Assembly (NCBI GenBank): GCA_016873475.1
Contig: VGXI01000014.1
Coordinates: 1 to 32,714, forward strand
Reading direction: 5' to 3'
DNA length: 32,714 bases
From: a bacterium
GTDB taxonomy: Bacteria > Krumholzibacteriota > Krumholzibacteriia > JACNKJ01
Below, piece after piece: positions 9,401-17,125 of this stretch. Positions within the stretch are counted from its first letter, which is position 1, and each line of letters begins with the position of its first letter. The notes below the pieces were generated by a model. The model had not been told where the DNA came from. It saw only the letters and a list, made by a program, of their open reading frames with translations, and did no database searches. Both the position numbers and the translations under genes were made by a program.

Positions 9401-9545
9401 GATGGCGATCGGCATCGGCACCGGCGACCAGATGCAGCGCCCCCTCGCCGTGGCGATCATCGGCGGCCTCACGCTCACCACCCTGCTCACGCTCTACCTG
9501 ACGCCCGCGATCTACGAGCTGCTGCACCGGGGAGGCCGGCGGTGA
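6462..9545 (+). CDS. RND family efflux permease 1 (HAE/AcrB-like)
   Basis: A 1027-residue inner-membrane proton-driven exporter, the normal length for the AcrB/MexB superfamily. It begins with TM1 after IAQSVRRPVAVLM, then a large periplasmic loop, a cluster of TM helices, a second periplasmic loop and the C-terminal TM cluster ending in LYLTPAIYELL. The TM4 relay motif reads GMLVDNSIVVLEN with Asp398-Asn399, so only the first of AcrB's two Asp residues is kept, a variant seen in many RND branches. The TM10 region (GIGVNDAIVKVATARQLR) and RFRPIMMNTWTAVLALIP are typical. The start is ATG 6462, overlapping the adaptor stop by 4 nt. The substrate cannot be predicted. Confidence 0.92.
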   Translation: MIIAQSVRRPVAVLMAFAGLVLLGWQGQRRLALDLLPAINYPNLTVITNYPDTPADDLVRLVTEPLEERMAGLAGVRRVVSKTREGTSTITAQYDWGTDMDFANLHMREAVDQVAYGEDFPAAADRPLILRWDPSARPIAILVIEGEAPLREMTDFAREVVKPALEQIDGVSQAEVIGGAEREILVTPDLAKLRLYGLTVNDLATALSVANISFPGGRIRKGPLHLPLRILGEFENLAEIRLTEIPAAGPGITIGDVATVADALKEPEGATFLGRDEVVALHLYKEVGKNTITTSDTVDEVLGVLKATYPAFASKYVYREADFVADSVSGLQQSLIFGALLAFLVLLIGLGDLRSPLVVSIAIPVSIYATFAALDIAKVNMNLMSLGGLSLAAGMLVDNSIVVLENISRRLPKRRAAVSQAEVDALAIKSTQEVAMPGVASTLTTVAVFFPVIYVPGIAGEFFRDQALTVTCALLVSILSSVILQPMLAARLLRPVEKPSRAARLSNAWQERVYHWYHRPLPWVLDHKVLFLGVSLAAIVLAGWAVKDIRRSFLPERSRGDFSLQLELPAGTPLEATGETARQLAAFTARLPRVATVYTQVGETETTLASLKEYTAPNVARLRVLLTPTRHGREDMAQVKSALANRLAQLAGASWVFKDEGVGLREILASGEATFALGLVAEHPDDALRLADALLPQLARVPGLVDLELDRVLGNPTLEVTIDRELALRYGLEPEALARELRNRIQGTVATTYNEIDQRIDIGVRLPVEQRRDLDTVLASALALPGGKTVTLGTFVETELKRPVREIVRRDQRRQLTISGNVQGRGLDQVWRDVDALLAATPLPAGLVYVRGGEQEEIGRSFRDLGWALVLSALLVYMILAAQFESFLDPLIIAAVLPVGIVAALLSLMATGNTLNIISLIGLAALLGIGVNDAIVKVATARQLREEEGLSVREALLEAGRLRFRPIMMNTWTAVLALIPMAIGIGTGDQMQRPLAVAIIGGLTLTTLLTLYLTPAIYELLHRGGRR

Positions 9546-12500
9546 TCCGCTGGTGGGTCGAGCATCCGGTCGCGACCTGGATGCTCTTCGCCGCCCTGAT
9601 CGTGTGTGGCGCCTATGCCGTGCCCCGCCTCGATCTCGAGGCGATGCCCGAGACCGATCTGCCCAAGCTGACGATCGTCACGAGCTGGCCGGGCGCATCG
9701 CCGAGCGCGGTGCAACGCTCGCTGACCCTGCCGATCGAGGAAGCCGCCGCGAAGTGCCACGGCGTCGAGGACATCGAGTCCACCTCGCGCCACGGGCGCT
9801 CGACGGTGGAGGTCAGCTTTCGCCGCGAGCAGAACCTCGACTTCGCGCGCCTGGAGCTGAGCGAGCACTTGGGCGCCGTGCGGCGCAGCCTGCCGCCGCG
9901 GGCGAGTCAACCGGTCATCGTACCGGAGATGCCCGAGGAGGTGCAGGTCGAGGAGTTCTTCTCGGTCAGCCTGATCTCACCGCTCGCCCCCAACAAGCTG
10001 CGTGAGGAAGCCGAGGACTGGGCGGTGCCGCGCTTCCTCGCCGTGCCCGGCGTGGCGGACGCGGAGCTGCGCGGCGGCGCGCTGCCGCTCCTGCGCGTGC
10101 TCCTCGACCTGGAAGCGATGGAGCGCTACGGGCTGACGGCGGATGGGATCGCCGGCCGCCTCAGCGCCCTCGATGCCGTTCTCCCGGTCGGCACGGTCCG
10201 CCGCTCGAGCCAAGAGCTGACGCTCACCGTGCACGACTCGGTGACCGTCGCCGGTCTCGCCCGGGCAGTCATCGCCAATCGCGGCGGGCAGACGATCACC
10301 CTCGATCGTGTGGCGCGCGTCGAGCGCAGCTTCGAAGACGTCGTCTACTTCCGGCGCATCAACGGCGACAACGTGATCTCGCTGCGCATCACCGAGCGCA
10401 GCGGCGAGAACGCCGTCGCCCTCAGCCGCCGCCTGCGCGAGGCGCTGCCCGCGATCGCGGCCGCCATGCCCTTCCCGGTGCAGTTCGACGTCGAGTCCGA
10501 CAAGGGCGCCGATCTCGAGAAGAAGCTGAAGGAGCTGGTCGTCCGCTCGCTCGTGATCATGGGTCTGCTCTTCGCGCTGCTCGCGATCGTCCTCAAGCGG
10601 CCGGACGTGGTGGCCATCGTCATCGGCTCGATCCTCTTCGCGATCGTGATCTGCCTGAGCCTCTTCTACTTCTTCGGGCTGTCGGTGAACTTCATCACGA
10701 TCAGCGGGTTGACGATCTGCTTCGGCATGCTGCTGGACAACAGCATCCTCGTGCTCGATTCCGTGCACCGGCGCCTGTCCGAACGCTCGCGGGGATCGGC
10801 CAAGGACATGCTCATCCTCGGCACGCGCGAAGTGAGCTTCCCCATCCTGGCGACGACCCTGACGAACATCGTCGCCTTCCTCTCCTTCATCTACCTGACC
10901 GGCCGCCTGGCGCTCTTCTACGTGCCGCTCGGGATCAGCGTCAGCCTCGCCATGAGCGCCTCGATGTTCACGGCCTTCTGCTGGCTGCCCGTCGCGCTGC
11001 GCGGCACCGCCGAGCGCATGCAGCGCCGGCAGGCCTTGCACCCCGCCGGTCCCCCGCGCCAAGGCTGGCCCCTGCTCTGGCGCTGGAGCCTGATCACGCT
11101 CGTCGCCGGCGGCCTGAGCGCCCTCGGCATCGCCTTCGCCCCCGGCGCGGTGAGCCTGCGCGAGCTGGCGCCCTGGCTCGGCGGCGCCGCCGGGCTCCTG
11201 CTCTTGATCGGCCTCTTCGTCGCCTACGTCGAGCGCATCACCCGGCTCAACCTGCGGCTCTGGTTCGTCAACCTGATCGTCTTCGCCGGGCTCTGCTATG
11301 GCGCCGTCTGGGCCTACCAGGAGAAGATCAGCAAGGGCGGCTTCTGGCGGCCGGCCGGGGAGGAGACCTTGCGCCTCTACCTCGAGCGGCCGGTGGGAAC
11401 CGACGTCCTCCTCACCAGCGAGACGATGCGCCTCTTCGAGCAGGAGCTGCTGCCCCTGCCCGCGGACGTGCGCATGCGCGTCGACTGCTTCGAGAACTGG
11501 GCCTACATGCAGATGGAGTTCGAGACGGACGCTACGCGGATCTCCGCCCTGCCCGAGCTCTACCGCAACAAGCTGATCGTCCTCGCCGAGGAGCTGGGCG
11601 GGATGTTCATCTTCGTCGGCGGCTTCGGCGACCCCTACCTGAAGGGCGGCCGCGGCGGCGCGATGAGCAACTCGACGATCCTGCTCACGGGCTACAACAG
11701 CAAGGACCTCAAGGAACTGAGCGACGGCATCAGCGCCCGCCTGTCCCGCAACCGGCGCGTGCGCAACGTGATGCTCTCCAGCGGCAGCCAGTTCGAGCGG
11801 GCGGGCACGGAGGAGACCCTGGTCGTCATCCGGCGGGAAGCGCTGGCGCGTTATCGGCTTTCGGTGGCCGAGGTCACCGCCCACTTGCGCCGGCTGATCG
11901 GCGTCGACATCCCCTGGCACATGGTGATCGAGGGCGAGGACGAGCAGATCCAGCTCAGCTTCGCCGACGCCGAGAACATCCAGTATGACGCCGTGCTCGG
12001 CAAGACGATGACGACGAGCCGCGGCGAGAAGGTTCGCCTGAGCGAGCTCCTGCGCCTGGAGACACGCCCCGAGCTGAGCGCGATCACGCGCAAGGACCAG
12101 CGCTACAGCCAGCGCGTGAACTGGGAGTTCGTCGGCACGGACCGCATGCGGCAGAGCTTCCTCAAGGACATCCTCGCCGGGCTCGAGCTGCCCTACGGCT
12201 TCACGGCCGAGGACGTCTCCGGCCAGCAGATCAGCGAAGAGGAGAAGGAGCAGCTCACGCTCACCTTGCTCCTCACGCTGCTGTTCATCTTCATGACCCT
12301 CGCCGCGATGATGGAGAACCTGCTGCTGCCCCTGCTCGTCATGGTGTCCGTGCCGATGGGCCTGATCGGCGTCGTCGCCATCTTCTGGGCCAGCGACGCC
12401 ACCTTCGACAGCTCCGCGCAGATCGGGCTGATTCTCCTGTTCGGAGTCGTGGTCAACAATGCCATCCTGCTCGTGAACCGCTTCCGGCTCAGCCTGCGCG

Positions 12501-12943
12501 AGCTGGTCGAGGCGCAGGGGCTGACGGCGGGGCCGGCCGCGCGCGTCCCGGACAAGCCGCGGCTGGGTGGCTGGGACCTCTGGCGCCTGCCGGGCGCCGA
12601 GGCGCGTCCCCTGCTGCATCGAGCGATCGTGGACGGTACGCGCATCCAGATGCGCTCGATCCTGCTCGCGACCGGCACCACGGTCTTCGGCATGCTGCCG
12701 CTGCTCTACCAGATCGAACAGGCGACCGGCGACACCAAGGACATCTGGGAGAACCTCGCGCTCGCCTCGATCGGCGGGCTGACCAGCAGCGCCGTGCTCA
12801 TCCTCAGCGCCATCCCGGCGATGTACTGGATCTTCACGCGCTGGGGCTGGGGTCTGGCCCGCCTCGGGCGTCGCCTGGGCGCCCGGCGCCGCGGGAGCGC
12901 GGTGGCGCCGCAGTTCTCGCCGCAGCAGACCACGAACCCGTAG
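9542..12943 (+). CDS. RND family efflux permease 2, with an extra hydrophobic segment between the two halves
   Basis: A 1133-residue RND permease, about 100 residues longer than its upstream neighbour and clearly different from it. GTG 9542 overlaps the previous stop (GTGA). TM4 carries CFGMLLDNSILVLDS, again Asp399-Asn. Between the N-terminal TM cluster and the normal central TM helix (about residue 570, NLRLWFVNLIVFAGLCYGAV) lie two additional hydrophobic stretches at roughly residues 513-530 and 545-565, which explain much of the extra length. The C-terminal half has a FGVVVNNAILLVNRF TM10 region and an inserted hydrophilic loop before RTRIQMRS-like residues. With permease 1 it may form a heteromeric pump, as MdtB and MdtC do, but that is inference. 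Confidence 0.9.
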   Translation: MIRWWVEHPVATWMLFAALIVCGAYAVPRLDLEAMPETDLPKLTIVTSWPGASPSAVQRSLTLPIEEAAAKCHGVEDIESTSRHGRSTVEVSFRREQNLDFARLELSEHLGAVRRSLPPRASQPVIVPEMPEEVQVEEFFSVSLISPLAPNKLREEAEDWAVPRFLAVPGVADAELRGGALPLLRVLLDLEAMERYGLTADGIAGRLSALDAVLPVGTVRRSSQELTLTVHDSVTVAGLARAVIANRGGQTITLDRVARVERSFEDVVYFRRINGDNVISLRITERSGENAVALSRRLREALPAIAAAMPFPVQFDVESDKGADLEKKLKELVVRSLVIMGLLFALLAIVLKRPDVVAIVIGSILFAIVICLSLFYFFGLSVNFITISGLTICFGMLLDNSILVLDSVHRRLSERSRGSAKDMLILGTREVSFPILATTLTNIVAFLSFIYLTGRLALFYVPLGISVSLAMSASMFTAFCWLPVALRGTAERMQRRQALHPAGPPRQGWPLLWRWSLITLVAGGLSALGIAFAPGAVSLRELAPWLGGAAGLLLLIGLFVAYVERITRLNLRLWFVNLIVFAGLCYGAVWAYQEKISKGGFWRPAGEETLRLYLERPVGTDVLLTSETMRLFEQELLPLPADVRMRVDCFENWAYMQMEFETDATRISALPELYRNKLIVLAEELGGMFIFVGGFGDPYLKGGRGGAMSNSTILLTGYNSKDLKELSDGISARLSRNRRVRNVMLSSGSQFERAGTEETLVVIRREALARYRLSVAEVTAHLRRLIGVDIPWHMVIEGEDEQIQLSFADAENIQYDAVLGKTMTTSRGEKVRLSELLRLETRPELSAITRKDQRYSQRVNWEFVGTDRMRQSFLKDILAGLELPYGFTAEDVSGQQISEEEKEQLTLTLLLTLLFIFMTLAAMMENLLLPLLVMVSVPMGLIGVVAIFWASDATFDSSAQIGLILLFGVVVNNAILLVNRFRLSLRELVEAQGLTAGPAARVPDKPRLGGWDLWRLPGAEARPLLHRAIVDGTRIQMRSILLATGTTVFGMLPLLYQIEQATGDTKDIWENLALASIGGLTSSAVLILSAIPAMYWIFTRWGWGLARLGRRLGARRRGSAVAPQFSPQQTTNP

Positions 12944-13024
12944 GGCGCCTCCTCTTGTACACGCGTACACTCCGCCGCGGCCGGCGCTGCAGAGGCGGCC
13001 CGCGGGGCTCCTCCCTGCTCAGAA

Positions 13025-13048
13025 GCGCCCGCGCTTGACGGCGGGCGC
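13025..13048. terminator. GC stem-loop between convergent genes, possible bidirectional terminator
   Basis: GCGCCCGC (13025-13032) and GCGGGCGC (13041-13048) form a perfect 8-bp stem around an 8-nt loop. It lies in the 118-nt gap between the plus-strand RND operon and the end of the minus-strand complex I/methyltransferase-like operon. No strong T-run follows on either strand (only TTCT on the minus side). The position is right for a terminator, but short GC palindromes are common in this DNA. Confidence 0.35.
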
Positions 13049-13061
13049 CAGGCAAGTCGCC

Positions 13062-13742
13062 TCAGGTCCCCTCCCCCTCCCGACTCGCGACGTACATCGT
13101 GTACTCGAAGGAGCGCTCGCCGATCGTGTCCTGCGCCGTCCTCGTGCCGACGCGCCCGAAGACCCCGGCCAGGCGAGCGGCGAAGGCGTCGTAGCGCTCC
13201 GGGGACCAGTAGACCGCGACGCCGCCGGGGCGCAGCGCCGCGCGGGCGGCCGCGAGCCCGGTCTCCGCGTAGAGCGCGGCGTTCTCCGCGCGCACCAGCC
13301 AGTCGGGGCCGTTGTCCGTGTCGAGCGTGACGAGATCGTAGGCGCCGCCGCTCGCGCGCAGGTGGGCGAGGACATCGTCGACGACCAGACGGGCCCGCCC
13401 CGCTGCCTCAGCGGCGGCCAGGCGCGCCGCGCGCCCCTCGCCGAAGATCCGAAACCAGTCGACGATCACGGGCTCGATCTCGACCACCGTGACGCGATCG
13501 ATCCGTGGGTCCGCCAGTGCAACATCCAGCGAGTAGCCGAGCCCGAGGCCGCCGACGAGAGCGGCTACGCCCTGGCCCTCGCCAGTGGCAGCGAGCGCAT
13601 CGAGGCCGGCCGTGACGAGCGCCGCGCTGGAGGCGGCGTTGGCGCTCGACATCAGGAAGCTGCCGCCGGCGATGACCTGCAGGTCCTCGCCCCGGCGGCG
13701 CAGCACCAGTTCGCCACTGCGCCCGACCGCGCGGGCCAGCAC
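13062..13742 (-). CDS. Spermidine synthase-like, class I SAM-fold protein
   Basis: Contains the nucleotide-binding core of the spermidine synthase/methyltransferase fold: VGGLGLGYSLDVAL (glycine-rich loop), VVEIEPVIVDW (acidic residue that would hold the ribose), a later VVDDV and DLVTLDTDNGP. An LMSSANAASSAAL segment upstream of the fold matches the MSSxxxxSExAL-type region of spermidine synthase relatives. The usual Asp-rich polyamine catalytic signature is not evident, so polyamine synthesis is doubtful. The frame is open to GTG 13949, but the first 69 codons are low-complexity and use AT-ending codons unlike the rest. GTG 13742, with GGGTGG about 7 nt upstream, is therefore preferred; GTG 13793 is another option. 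It follows nuoN on the same strand. Confidence 0.65.
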   Translation of the reverse strand: MLARAVGRSGELVLRRRGEDLQVIAGGSFLMSSANAASSAALVTAGLDALAATGEGQGVAALVGGLGLGYSLDVALADPRIDRVTVVEIEPVIVDWFRIFGEGRAARLAAAEAAGRARLVVDDVLAHLRASGGAYDLVTLDTDNGPDWLVRAENAALYAETGLAAARAALRPGGVAVYWSPERYDAFAARLAGVFGRVGTRTAQDTIGERSFEYTMYVASREGEGT

Positions 13743-14009
13743 CTCGAGGCCACCCGCCAGCCCCCCGTCTCGCCCTGATTGCGCGCTGCCCACGGCACCT
13801 CGCAGTGCGGTTCCGATCAGGCGCGGAGTGTAAGCCCACGGCGACTCCGATCGCAAGCGCGGGACCGGAGTGAGGGAGGGCAGGACTGGCGGGCGTCGCG
13901 GGCGCGTGGCCGACGCCAGGAAGCCAGCGCCACGGCCGCTGCGGGGCACGGGACTGCTGCGCGCCGACGCCGCGCTGCCCTTGGCCGCCGGCTCCGACTT
14001 CGCCCTGCG

Positions 14010-15563
14010 CTAGGGCAGCGCCAGTCCCCGCTCGGCAAAGAGCCGGAGCGGCTCCCAGTAGATGCCCAGCAGCACGGTCAGCACGCCGAGTACGCCGACG
14101 ATGGCGACGCTGAGCGGCGAGAGCGCCGGCGTCGCTGCCGGCGCGGCCACGCCCGCCGGGCCCGTCGCCGGGTGCAGGACGGGCGCGGGCGCCGCGCCTG
14201 TGGGCGCGGGCGCCGCGTCCTCGGTGCCATCGATGAGCATCACCCTGGCGATGCGCATGTAGTACCCCAGCGAGATCACCGAGTTGAGCAGGCCGAGCAG
14301 GGCGAGCCAGAGCCAGCCGCCCTCGATGAGCGCCGCGAAGAGGTAGAACTTGCCGATGAAGCCGAAGGCCGGCGGCAGGCCCGTGAGGCTGATCAGGAAG
14401 ATCAGCATCATCACGGCCAGGAAGGGCCGGCGCCGCCAGAGGCCGCGGATGCCGTCGATACCCCCGCTGCCCGACTCCTCCGCCACGGCGGCGATCACCA
14501 TGAAGGCGCCGAAGTTCATGATCAGATAGGCAAAGAGGTAGAAGACGATCGCCGTCACGCCGGCCGGCGTGAGGAGCACGAGGCCGGCGAGCAGGTAGCC
14601 CGCGTGGGCGATCGAACTGTAGGCCATCAGGCGCTTGAGGTTGTCCTGCCAGAGCGCGGAGAGATTGCCGATGAACATCGTCGCCACGGCCATCACCGCG
14701 ATGAGCGTCGGCCAGGGCAGCCCCGCGATCGGCAGCCAGCCGCTGCCCGTCGGTTCCGCGAGGGCGGTGTAGAGGATGCGCAGCGTCAGCGCGAAGCCCG
14801 CCGCCTTCGGCCCCACCGAGAGGAATGCCGTCACGGCCACCGGCGCGCCCTCGTAGACGTCCGGGCACCACATGTGGAAGGGCGCCGCCGCCATCTTGAA
14901 GCCGAGGCCGACGAGGATCAGCACCAGCGCCAGGAAGACGGGCAGTGGCTGCGCGGCGCCGGCGCGGAAGGCCTCGCCCATCGCCGCGAGGTCCAGCGTG
15001 CCGGTCAGGCCGAAGAGCCAAGAGAAGCCGTAGAGCATCGCCCCCGAGGCGACGCCGCCGAAGATGACGTACTTCAGCCCCGCCTCGTGGCTGCGCCGGT
15101 TGCCGCGCAGGCTGCCGACCAGCGTGTACGAGAGGAGGGACACGGTCTCCATCGCCAGGTAGGCCATCACCAGGTTGCCCGCGCCGGCCATCAGGATCAT
15201 GCCGAGAACGACGATCAGGGTCAGCCCGGTGAACTCCCCGCCCGCGCCGCGCAGCTCGCGGCTCCGCGCCGCCATCAGCAGGGTGAGCGCGCCGACCAGC
15301 ACGAAGAAGAGTCGGAAGACCCGCGTGAAGCCGTCCAGCGTGAACATCTGCTCGAAGAGGGCCAGCCCCTCGCCGCGCAGGCCGGCGCCCGGCAGGGCGG
15401 CCAGGCCGGCCAGCGCGAGCACGCCCACGCCCAGCCAGGGGTAGAGCGCCCGGCGCCTGGCGCCCCAGACCATGTCGAGCACCAGGACCAGCAGCGCGCC
15501 CCCCATGAGCAGGCACTCGGGGAGGAAGTGCTTCAGGCTGCCGAAGTTCTCGAGGGCGACCAT
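14010..15563 (-). CDS. nuoN: NADH-quinone oxidoreductase subunit N
   Basis: A 517-residue antiporter-like membrane subunit of complex I that forms part of the proton-pumping arm. Conserved features include Glu139 in NLVMAYLAMETVSLLSY (TM5), Lys223 in GLGFKMAAAPFHMWCPDVYE, and DNLKRLMAYSSIAHAGY. Just before the last helix is a stretch of about 45 residues rich in Ala and Pro (near residues 443-486, from GTEDAAPAP onward), an extra linker not normally present. ATG 15563 begins 2 nt after the nuoM stop. It is the last nuo gene of the cluster. The identity is firm; only the Ala/Pro linker is unusual. Confidence 0.95.
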   Translation of the reverse strand: MVALENFGSLKHFLPECLLMGGALLVLVLDMVWGARRRALYPWLGVGVLALAGLAALPGAGLRGEGLALFEQMFTLDGFTRVFRLFFVLVGALTLLMAARSRELRGAGGEFTGLTLIVVLGMILMAGAGNLVMAYLAMETVSLLSYTLVGSLRGNRRSHEAGLKYVIFGGVASGAMLYGFSWLFGLTGTLDLAAMGEAFRAGAAQPLPVFLALVLILVGLGFKMAAAPFHMWCPDVYEGAPVAVTAFLSVGPKAAGFALTLRILYTALAEPTGSGWLPIAGLPWPTLIAVMAVATMFIGNLSALWQDNLKRLMAYSSIAHAGYLLAGLVLLTPAGVTAIVFYLFAYLIMNFGAFMVIAAVAEESGSGGIDGIRGLWRRRPFLAVMMLIFLISLTGLPPAFGFIGKFYLFAALIEGGWLWLALLGLLNSVISLGYYMRIARVMLIDGTEDAAPAPTGAAPAPVLHPATGPAGVAAPAATPALSPLSVAIVGVLGVLTVLLGIYWEPLRLFAERGLALP

Positions 15564-15565
15564 GG

Positions 15566-17086
15566 CTAGAACCCCGCCAGGCCGGCGCCGGCGCCGTTCA
15601 CGTGGCCGACCAGGAAGCCGAGCGTGTCGCCGATCAGGTCGAGCACCGGCAGCGGCCAGACGCCGAGGATGATGACGATGATGCCCAGCGGCACGAGCGT
15701 GATCAGCTCGCGGCGGTTCATGTCGGTGAGGGTCGCGTACTTCGGATTCAACTCGCCGAGGAACATCCGCTGCAGGGTCCAGAGCAGGTAGGCCGCCGTG
15801 ATCACGATGCCCGTGGCGCTCACGATCGTGTAGAGCGGGAAGGTCCGGAAGCCGCCCATGAAGACGAGCACCTCGCTCACGAAGCCGGAGAGGCCGGGCA
15901 GCCCGAGGCTCGCGAAGAAGGCCAGCGCCGTGATGCCGGTGTAGACCGGCACCTGGTTGGCGAGGCCGCCGAAGCCGTCGATCTGACGGTGGTGCGCGCG
16001 GTCGTAGAGGACGCCCACGAGCAGGAAGAGCATCGCCGTGATCGTGCCGTGGTTGAACATCTGCAGCACGGCGCCGTTCACGCCCTGCGGCGTGAGGGAG
16101 GCCATGCCGAGCATCACGTAGCCCATGTGCGAGATCGACGAGTAGGCGACCAGCTTCTTCAGGTCGCTCTGCGCCATCGCGCAGAGCGCGCCGTAGACGA
16201 TGTTGATCATGCCGATCAGGGCGAGCACCCAGGCGAGCTTCGCCGTCGCCTCCGGCAAGAGCGCGTAGTTCACGCGCAGCAGGCCGTAGGTGCCCATCTT
16301 CAGGAGCACGCCGGCCAGGATGACGCTGATCGCCGTCGGCGCCTCGACATGGGCGTCCGGCAGCCAGGTGTGGAAGGGGAAGGCGGGGATCTTGATCGCG
16401 AAGGCGATGTAGAAGGCGAACCAGAGCAGCACCTGGGCGGTCATCGCCAGGCCGCGCGCCCCCTGCATCATCTCCGCCATGTCGAAGGTCTTGCCGGCCT
16501 TGAAGTAGAGGAAGATCACTGCCAGCAGCATGAACACGCTGCCGAAGAGCGTGTAGAGGAAGAACTTGATCGCCGCGTAGATCTTGTTCGGGCCGCCCCA
16601 GATGCCGATCAAGAAGTACATCGGCAGCAGCATGATCTCCCAGAACACGTAGAAGAGGAAGAAGTCGAGGGCGCAGAAGACGCCCATCATCCCCGTGTCC
16701 AGGAGCAGGAAGAGCGCGAAGTAGGCCTTGAGCTGGCGGTTGATGCCGAAGCTCGCGATCACTGCGATCGTGCAGATCAGGGCGGTCAGCAGCACCATCG
16801 AGATGCTGATGCCGTCCACGCCCAGCGTGTAGTTGATGTTGAAGCTCTCGATCCAGGGCCGCGGGCCTTCCAGGTACTGGAACTGCTTGAGCGGCTCGCC
16901 GCCGAAGCGGCGCTGGAAGCCCGCGAAGAGCTCGATCGCCCACCAGAGCGGCGGCAGCGTGGCGGCGACGCCCACACCCTTGATCCAGTTCGGCCGCTTG
17001 GCCGGCAGGAGCAGGATCACGGCGGCGCCGATGAGCGGGAAGAAGATCATCCAGCTCAGGACGTTGTCGATGGTGGCGAGAAACAT
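15566..17086 (-). CDS. nuoM: NADH-quinone oxidoreductase subunit M
   Basis: A 506-residue antiporter-like subunit of the complex I membrane arm. Signature residues are Glu150 in FFLFYVFWEIMLLPMYFLIG, Lys232 in AFAIKIPAFPFHTWLPDAH, and the following VEAPTAISVILAGVLLKMG. SDLKKLVAYSSISHMGYV is also present. TTG 17095 is in frame but sits 1 nt from the GGGGAGG ribosome site. ATG 17086, 10 nt after it, is the more credible start. The gene lies between nuoL (39 nt upstream) and nuoN (2 nt downstream). Length and sequence are ordinary for the family. Confidence 0.95.
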   Translation of the reverse strand: MFLATIDNVLSWMIFFPLIGAAVILLLPAKRPNWIKGVGVAATLPPLWWAIELFAGFQRRFGGEPLKQFQYLEGPRPWIESFNINYTLGVDGISISMVLLTALICTIAVIASFGINRQLKAYFALFLLLDTGMMGVFCALDFFLFYVFWEIMLLPMYFLIGIWGGPNKIYAAIKFFLYTLFGSVFMLLAVIFLYFKAGKTFDMAEMMQGARGLAMTAQVLLWFAFYIAFAIKIPAFPFHTWLPDAHVEAPTAISVILAGVLLKMGTYGLLRVNYALLPEATAKLAWVLALIGMINIVYGALCAMAQSDLKKLVAYSSISHMGYVMLGMASLTPQGVNGAVLQMFNHGTITAMLFLLVGVLYDRAHHRQIDGFGGLANQVPVYTGITALAFFASLGLPGLSGFVSEVLVFMGGFRTFPLYTIVSATGIVITAAYLLWTLQRMFLGELNPKYATLTDMNRRELITLVPLGIIVIILGVWPLPVLDLIGDTLGFLVGHVNGAGAGLAGF

Positions 17087-17125
17087 GAAGCCCAAACCTC
17101 CCCGGGCCCGCGGCCCGCAGCGTCC

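Noticed and set aside
12956-12969. TGTAC-ACGC-GTACA inverted repeat just after permease 2
   Set aside because: The arms are only 5 bp and the site lies downstream of the operon where no gene starts. It is likely chance, with no evidence for an operator.
13793-13949. The N-terminal 52 or more codons of the spermidine-synthase-like frame as coding
   Set aside because: Pro/Arg-rich low-complexity sequence, AT-ending codons and no ribosome site at GTG 13949. A minus-strand TTGCGA/TACACT pair with 18-nt spacing lies within it and may be a weak promoter instead.
17095-17095. TTG as the start of nuoM
   Set aside because: It is 1 nt from the GGGGAGG ribosome site, so ATG 17086 with 10-nt spacing is more credible.
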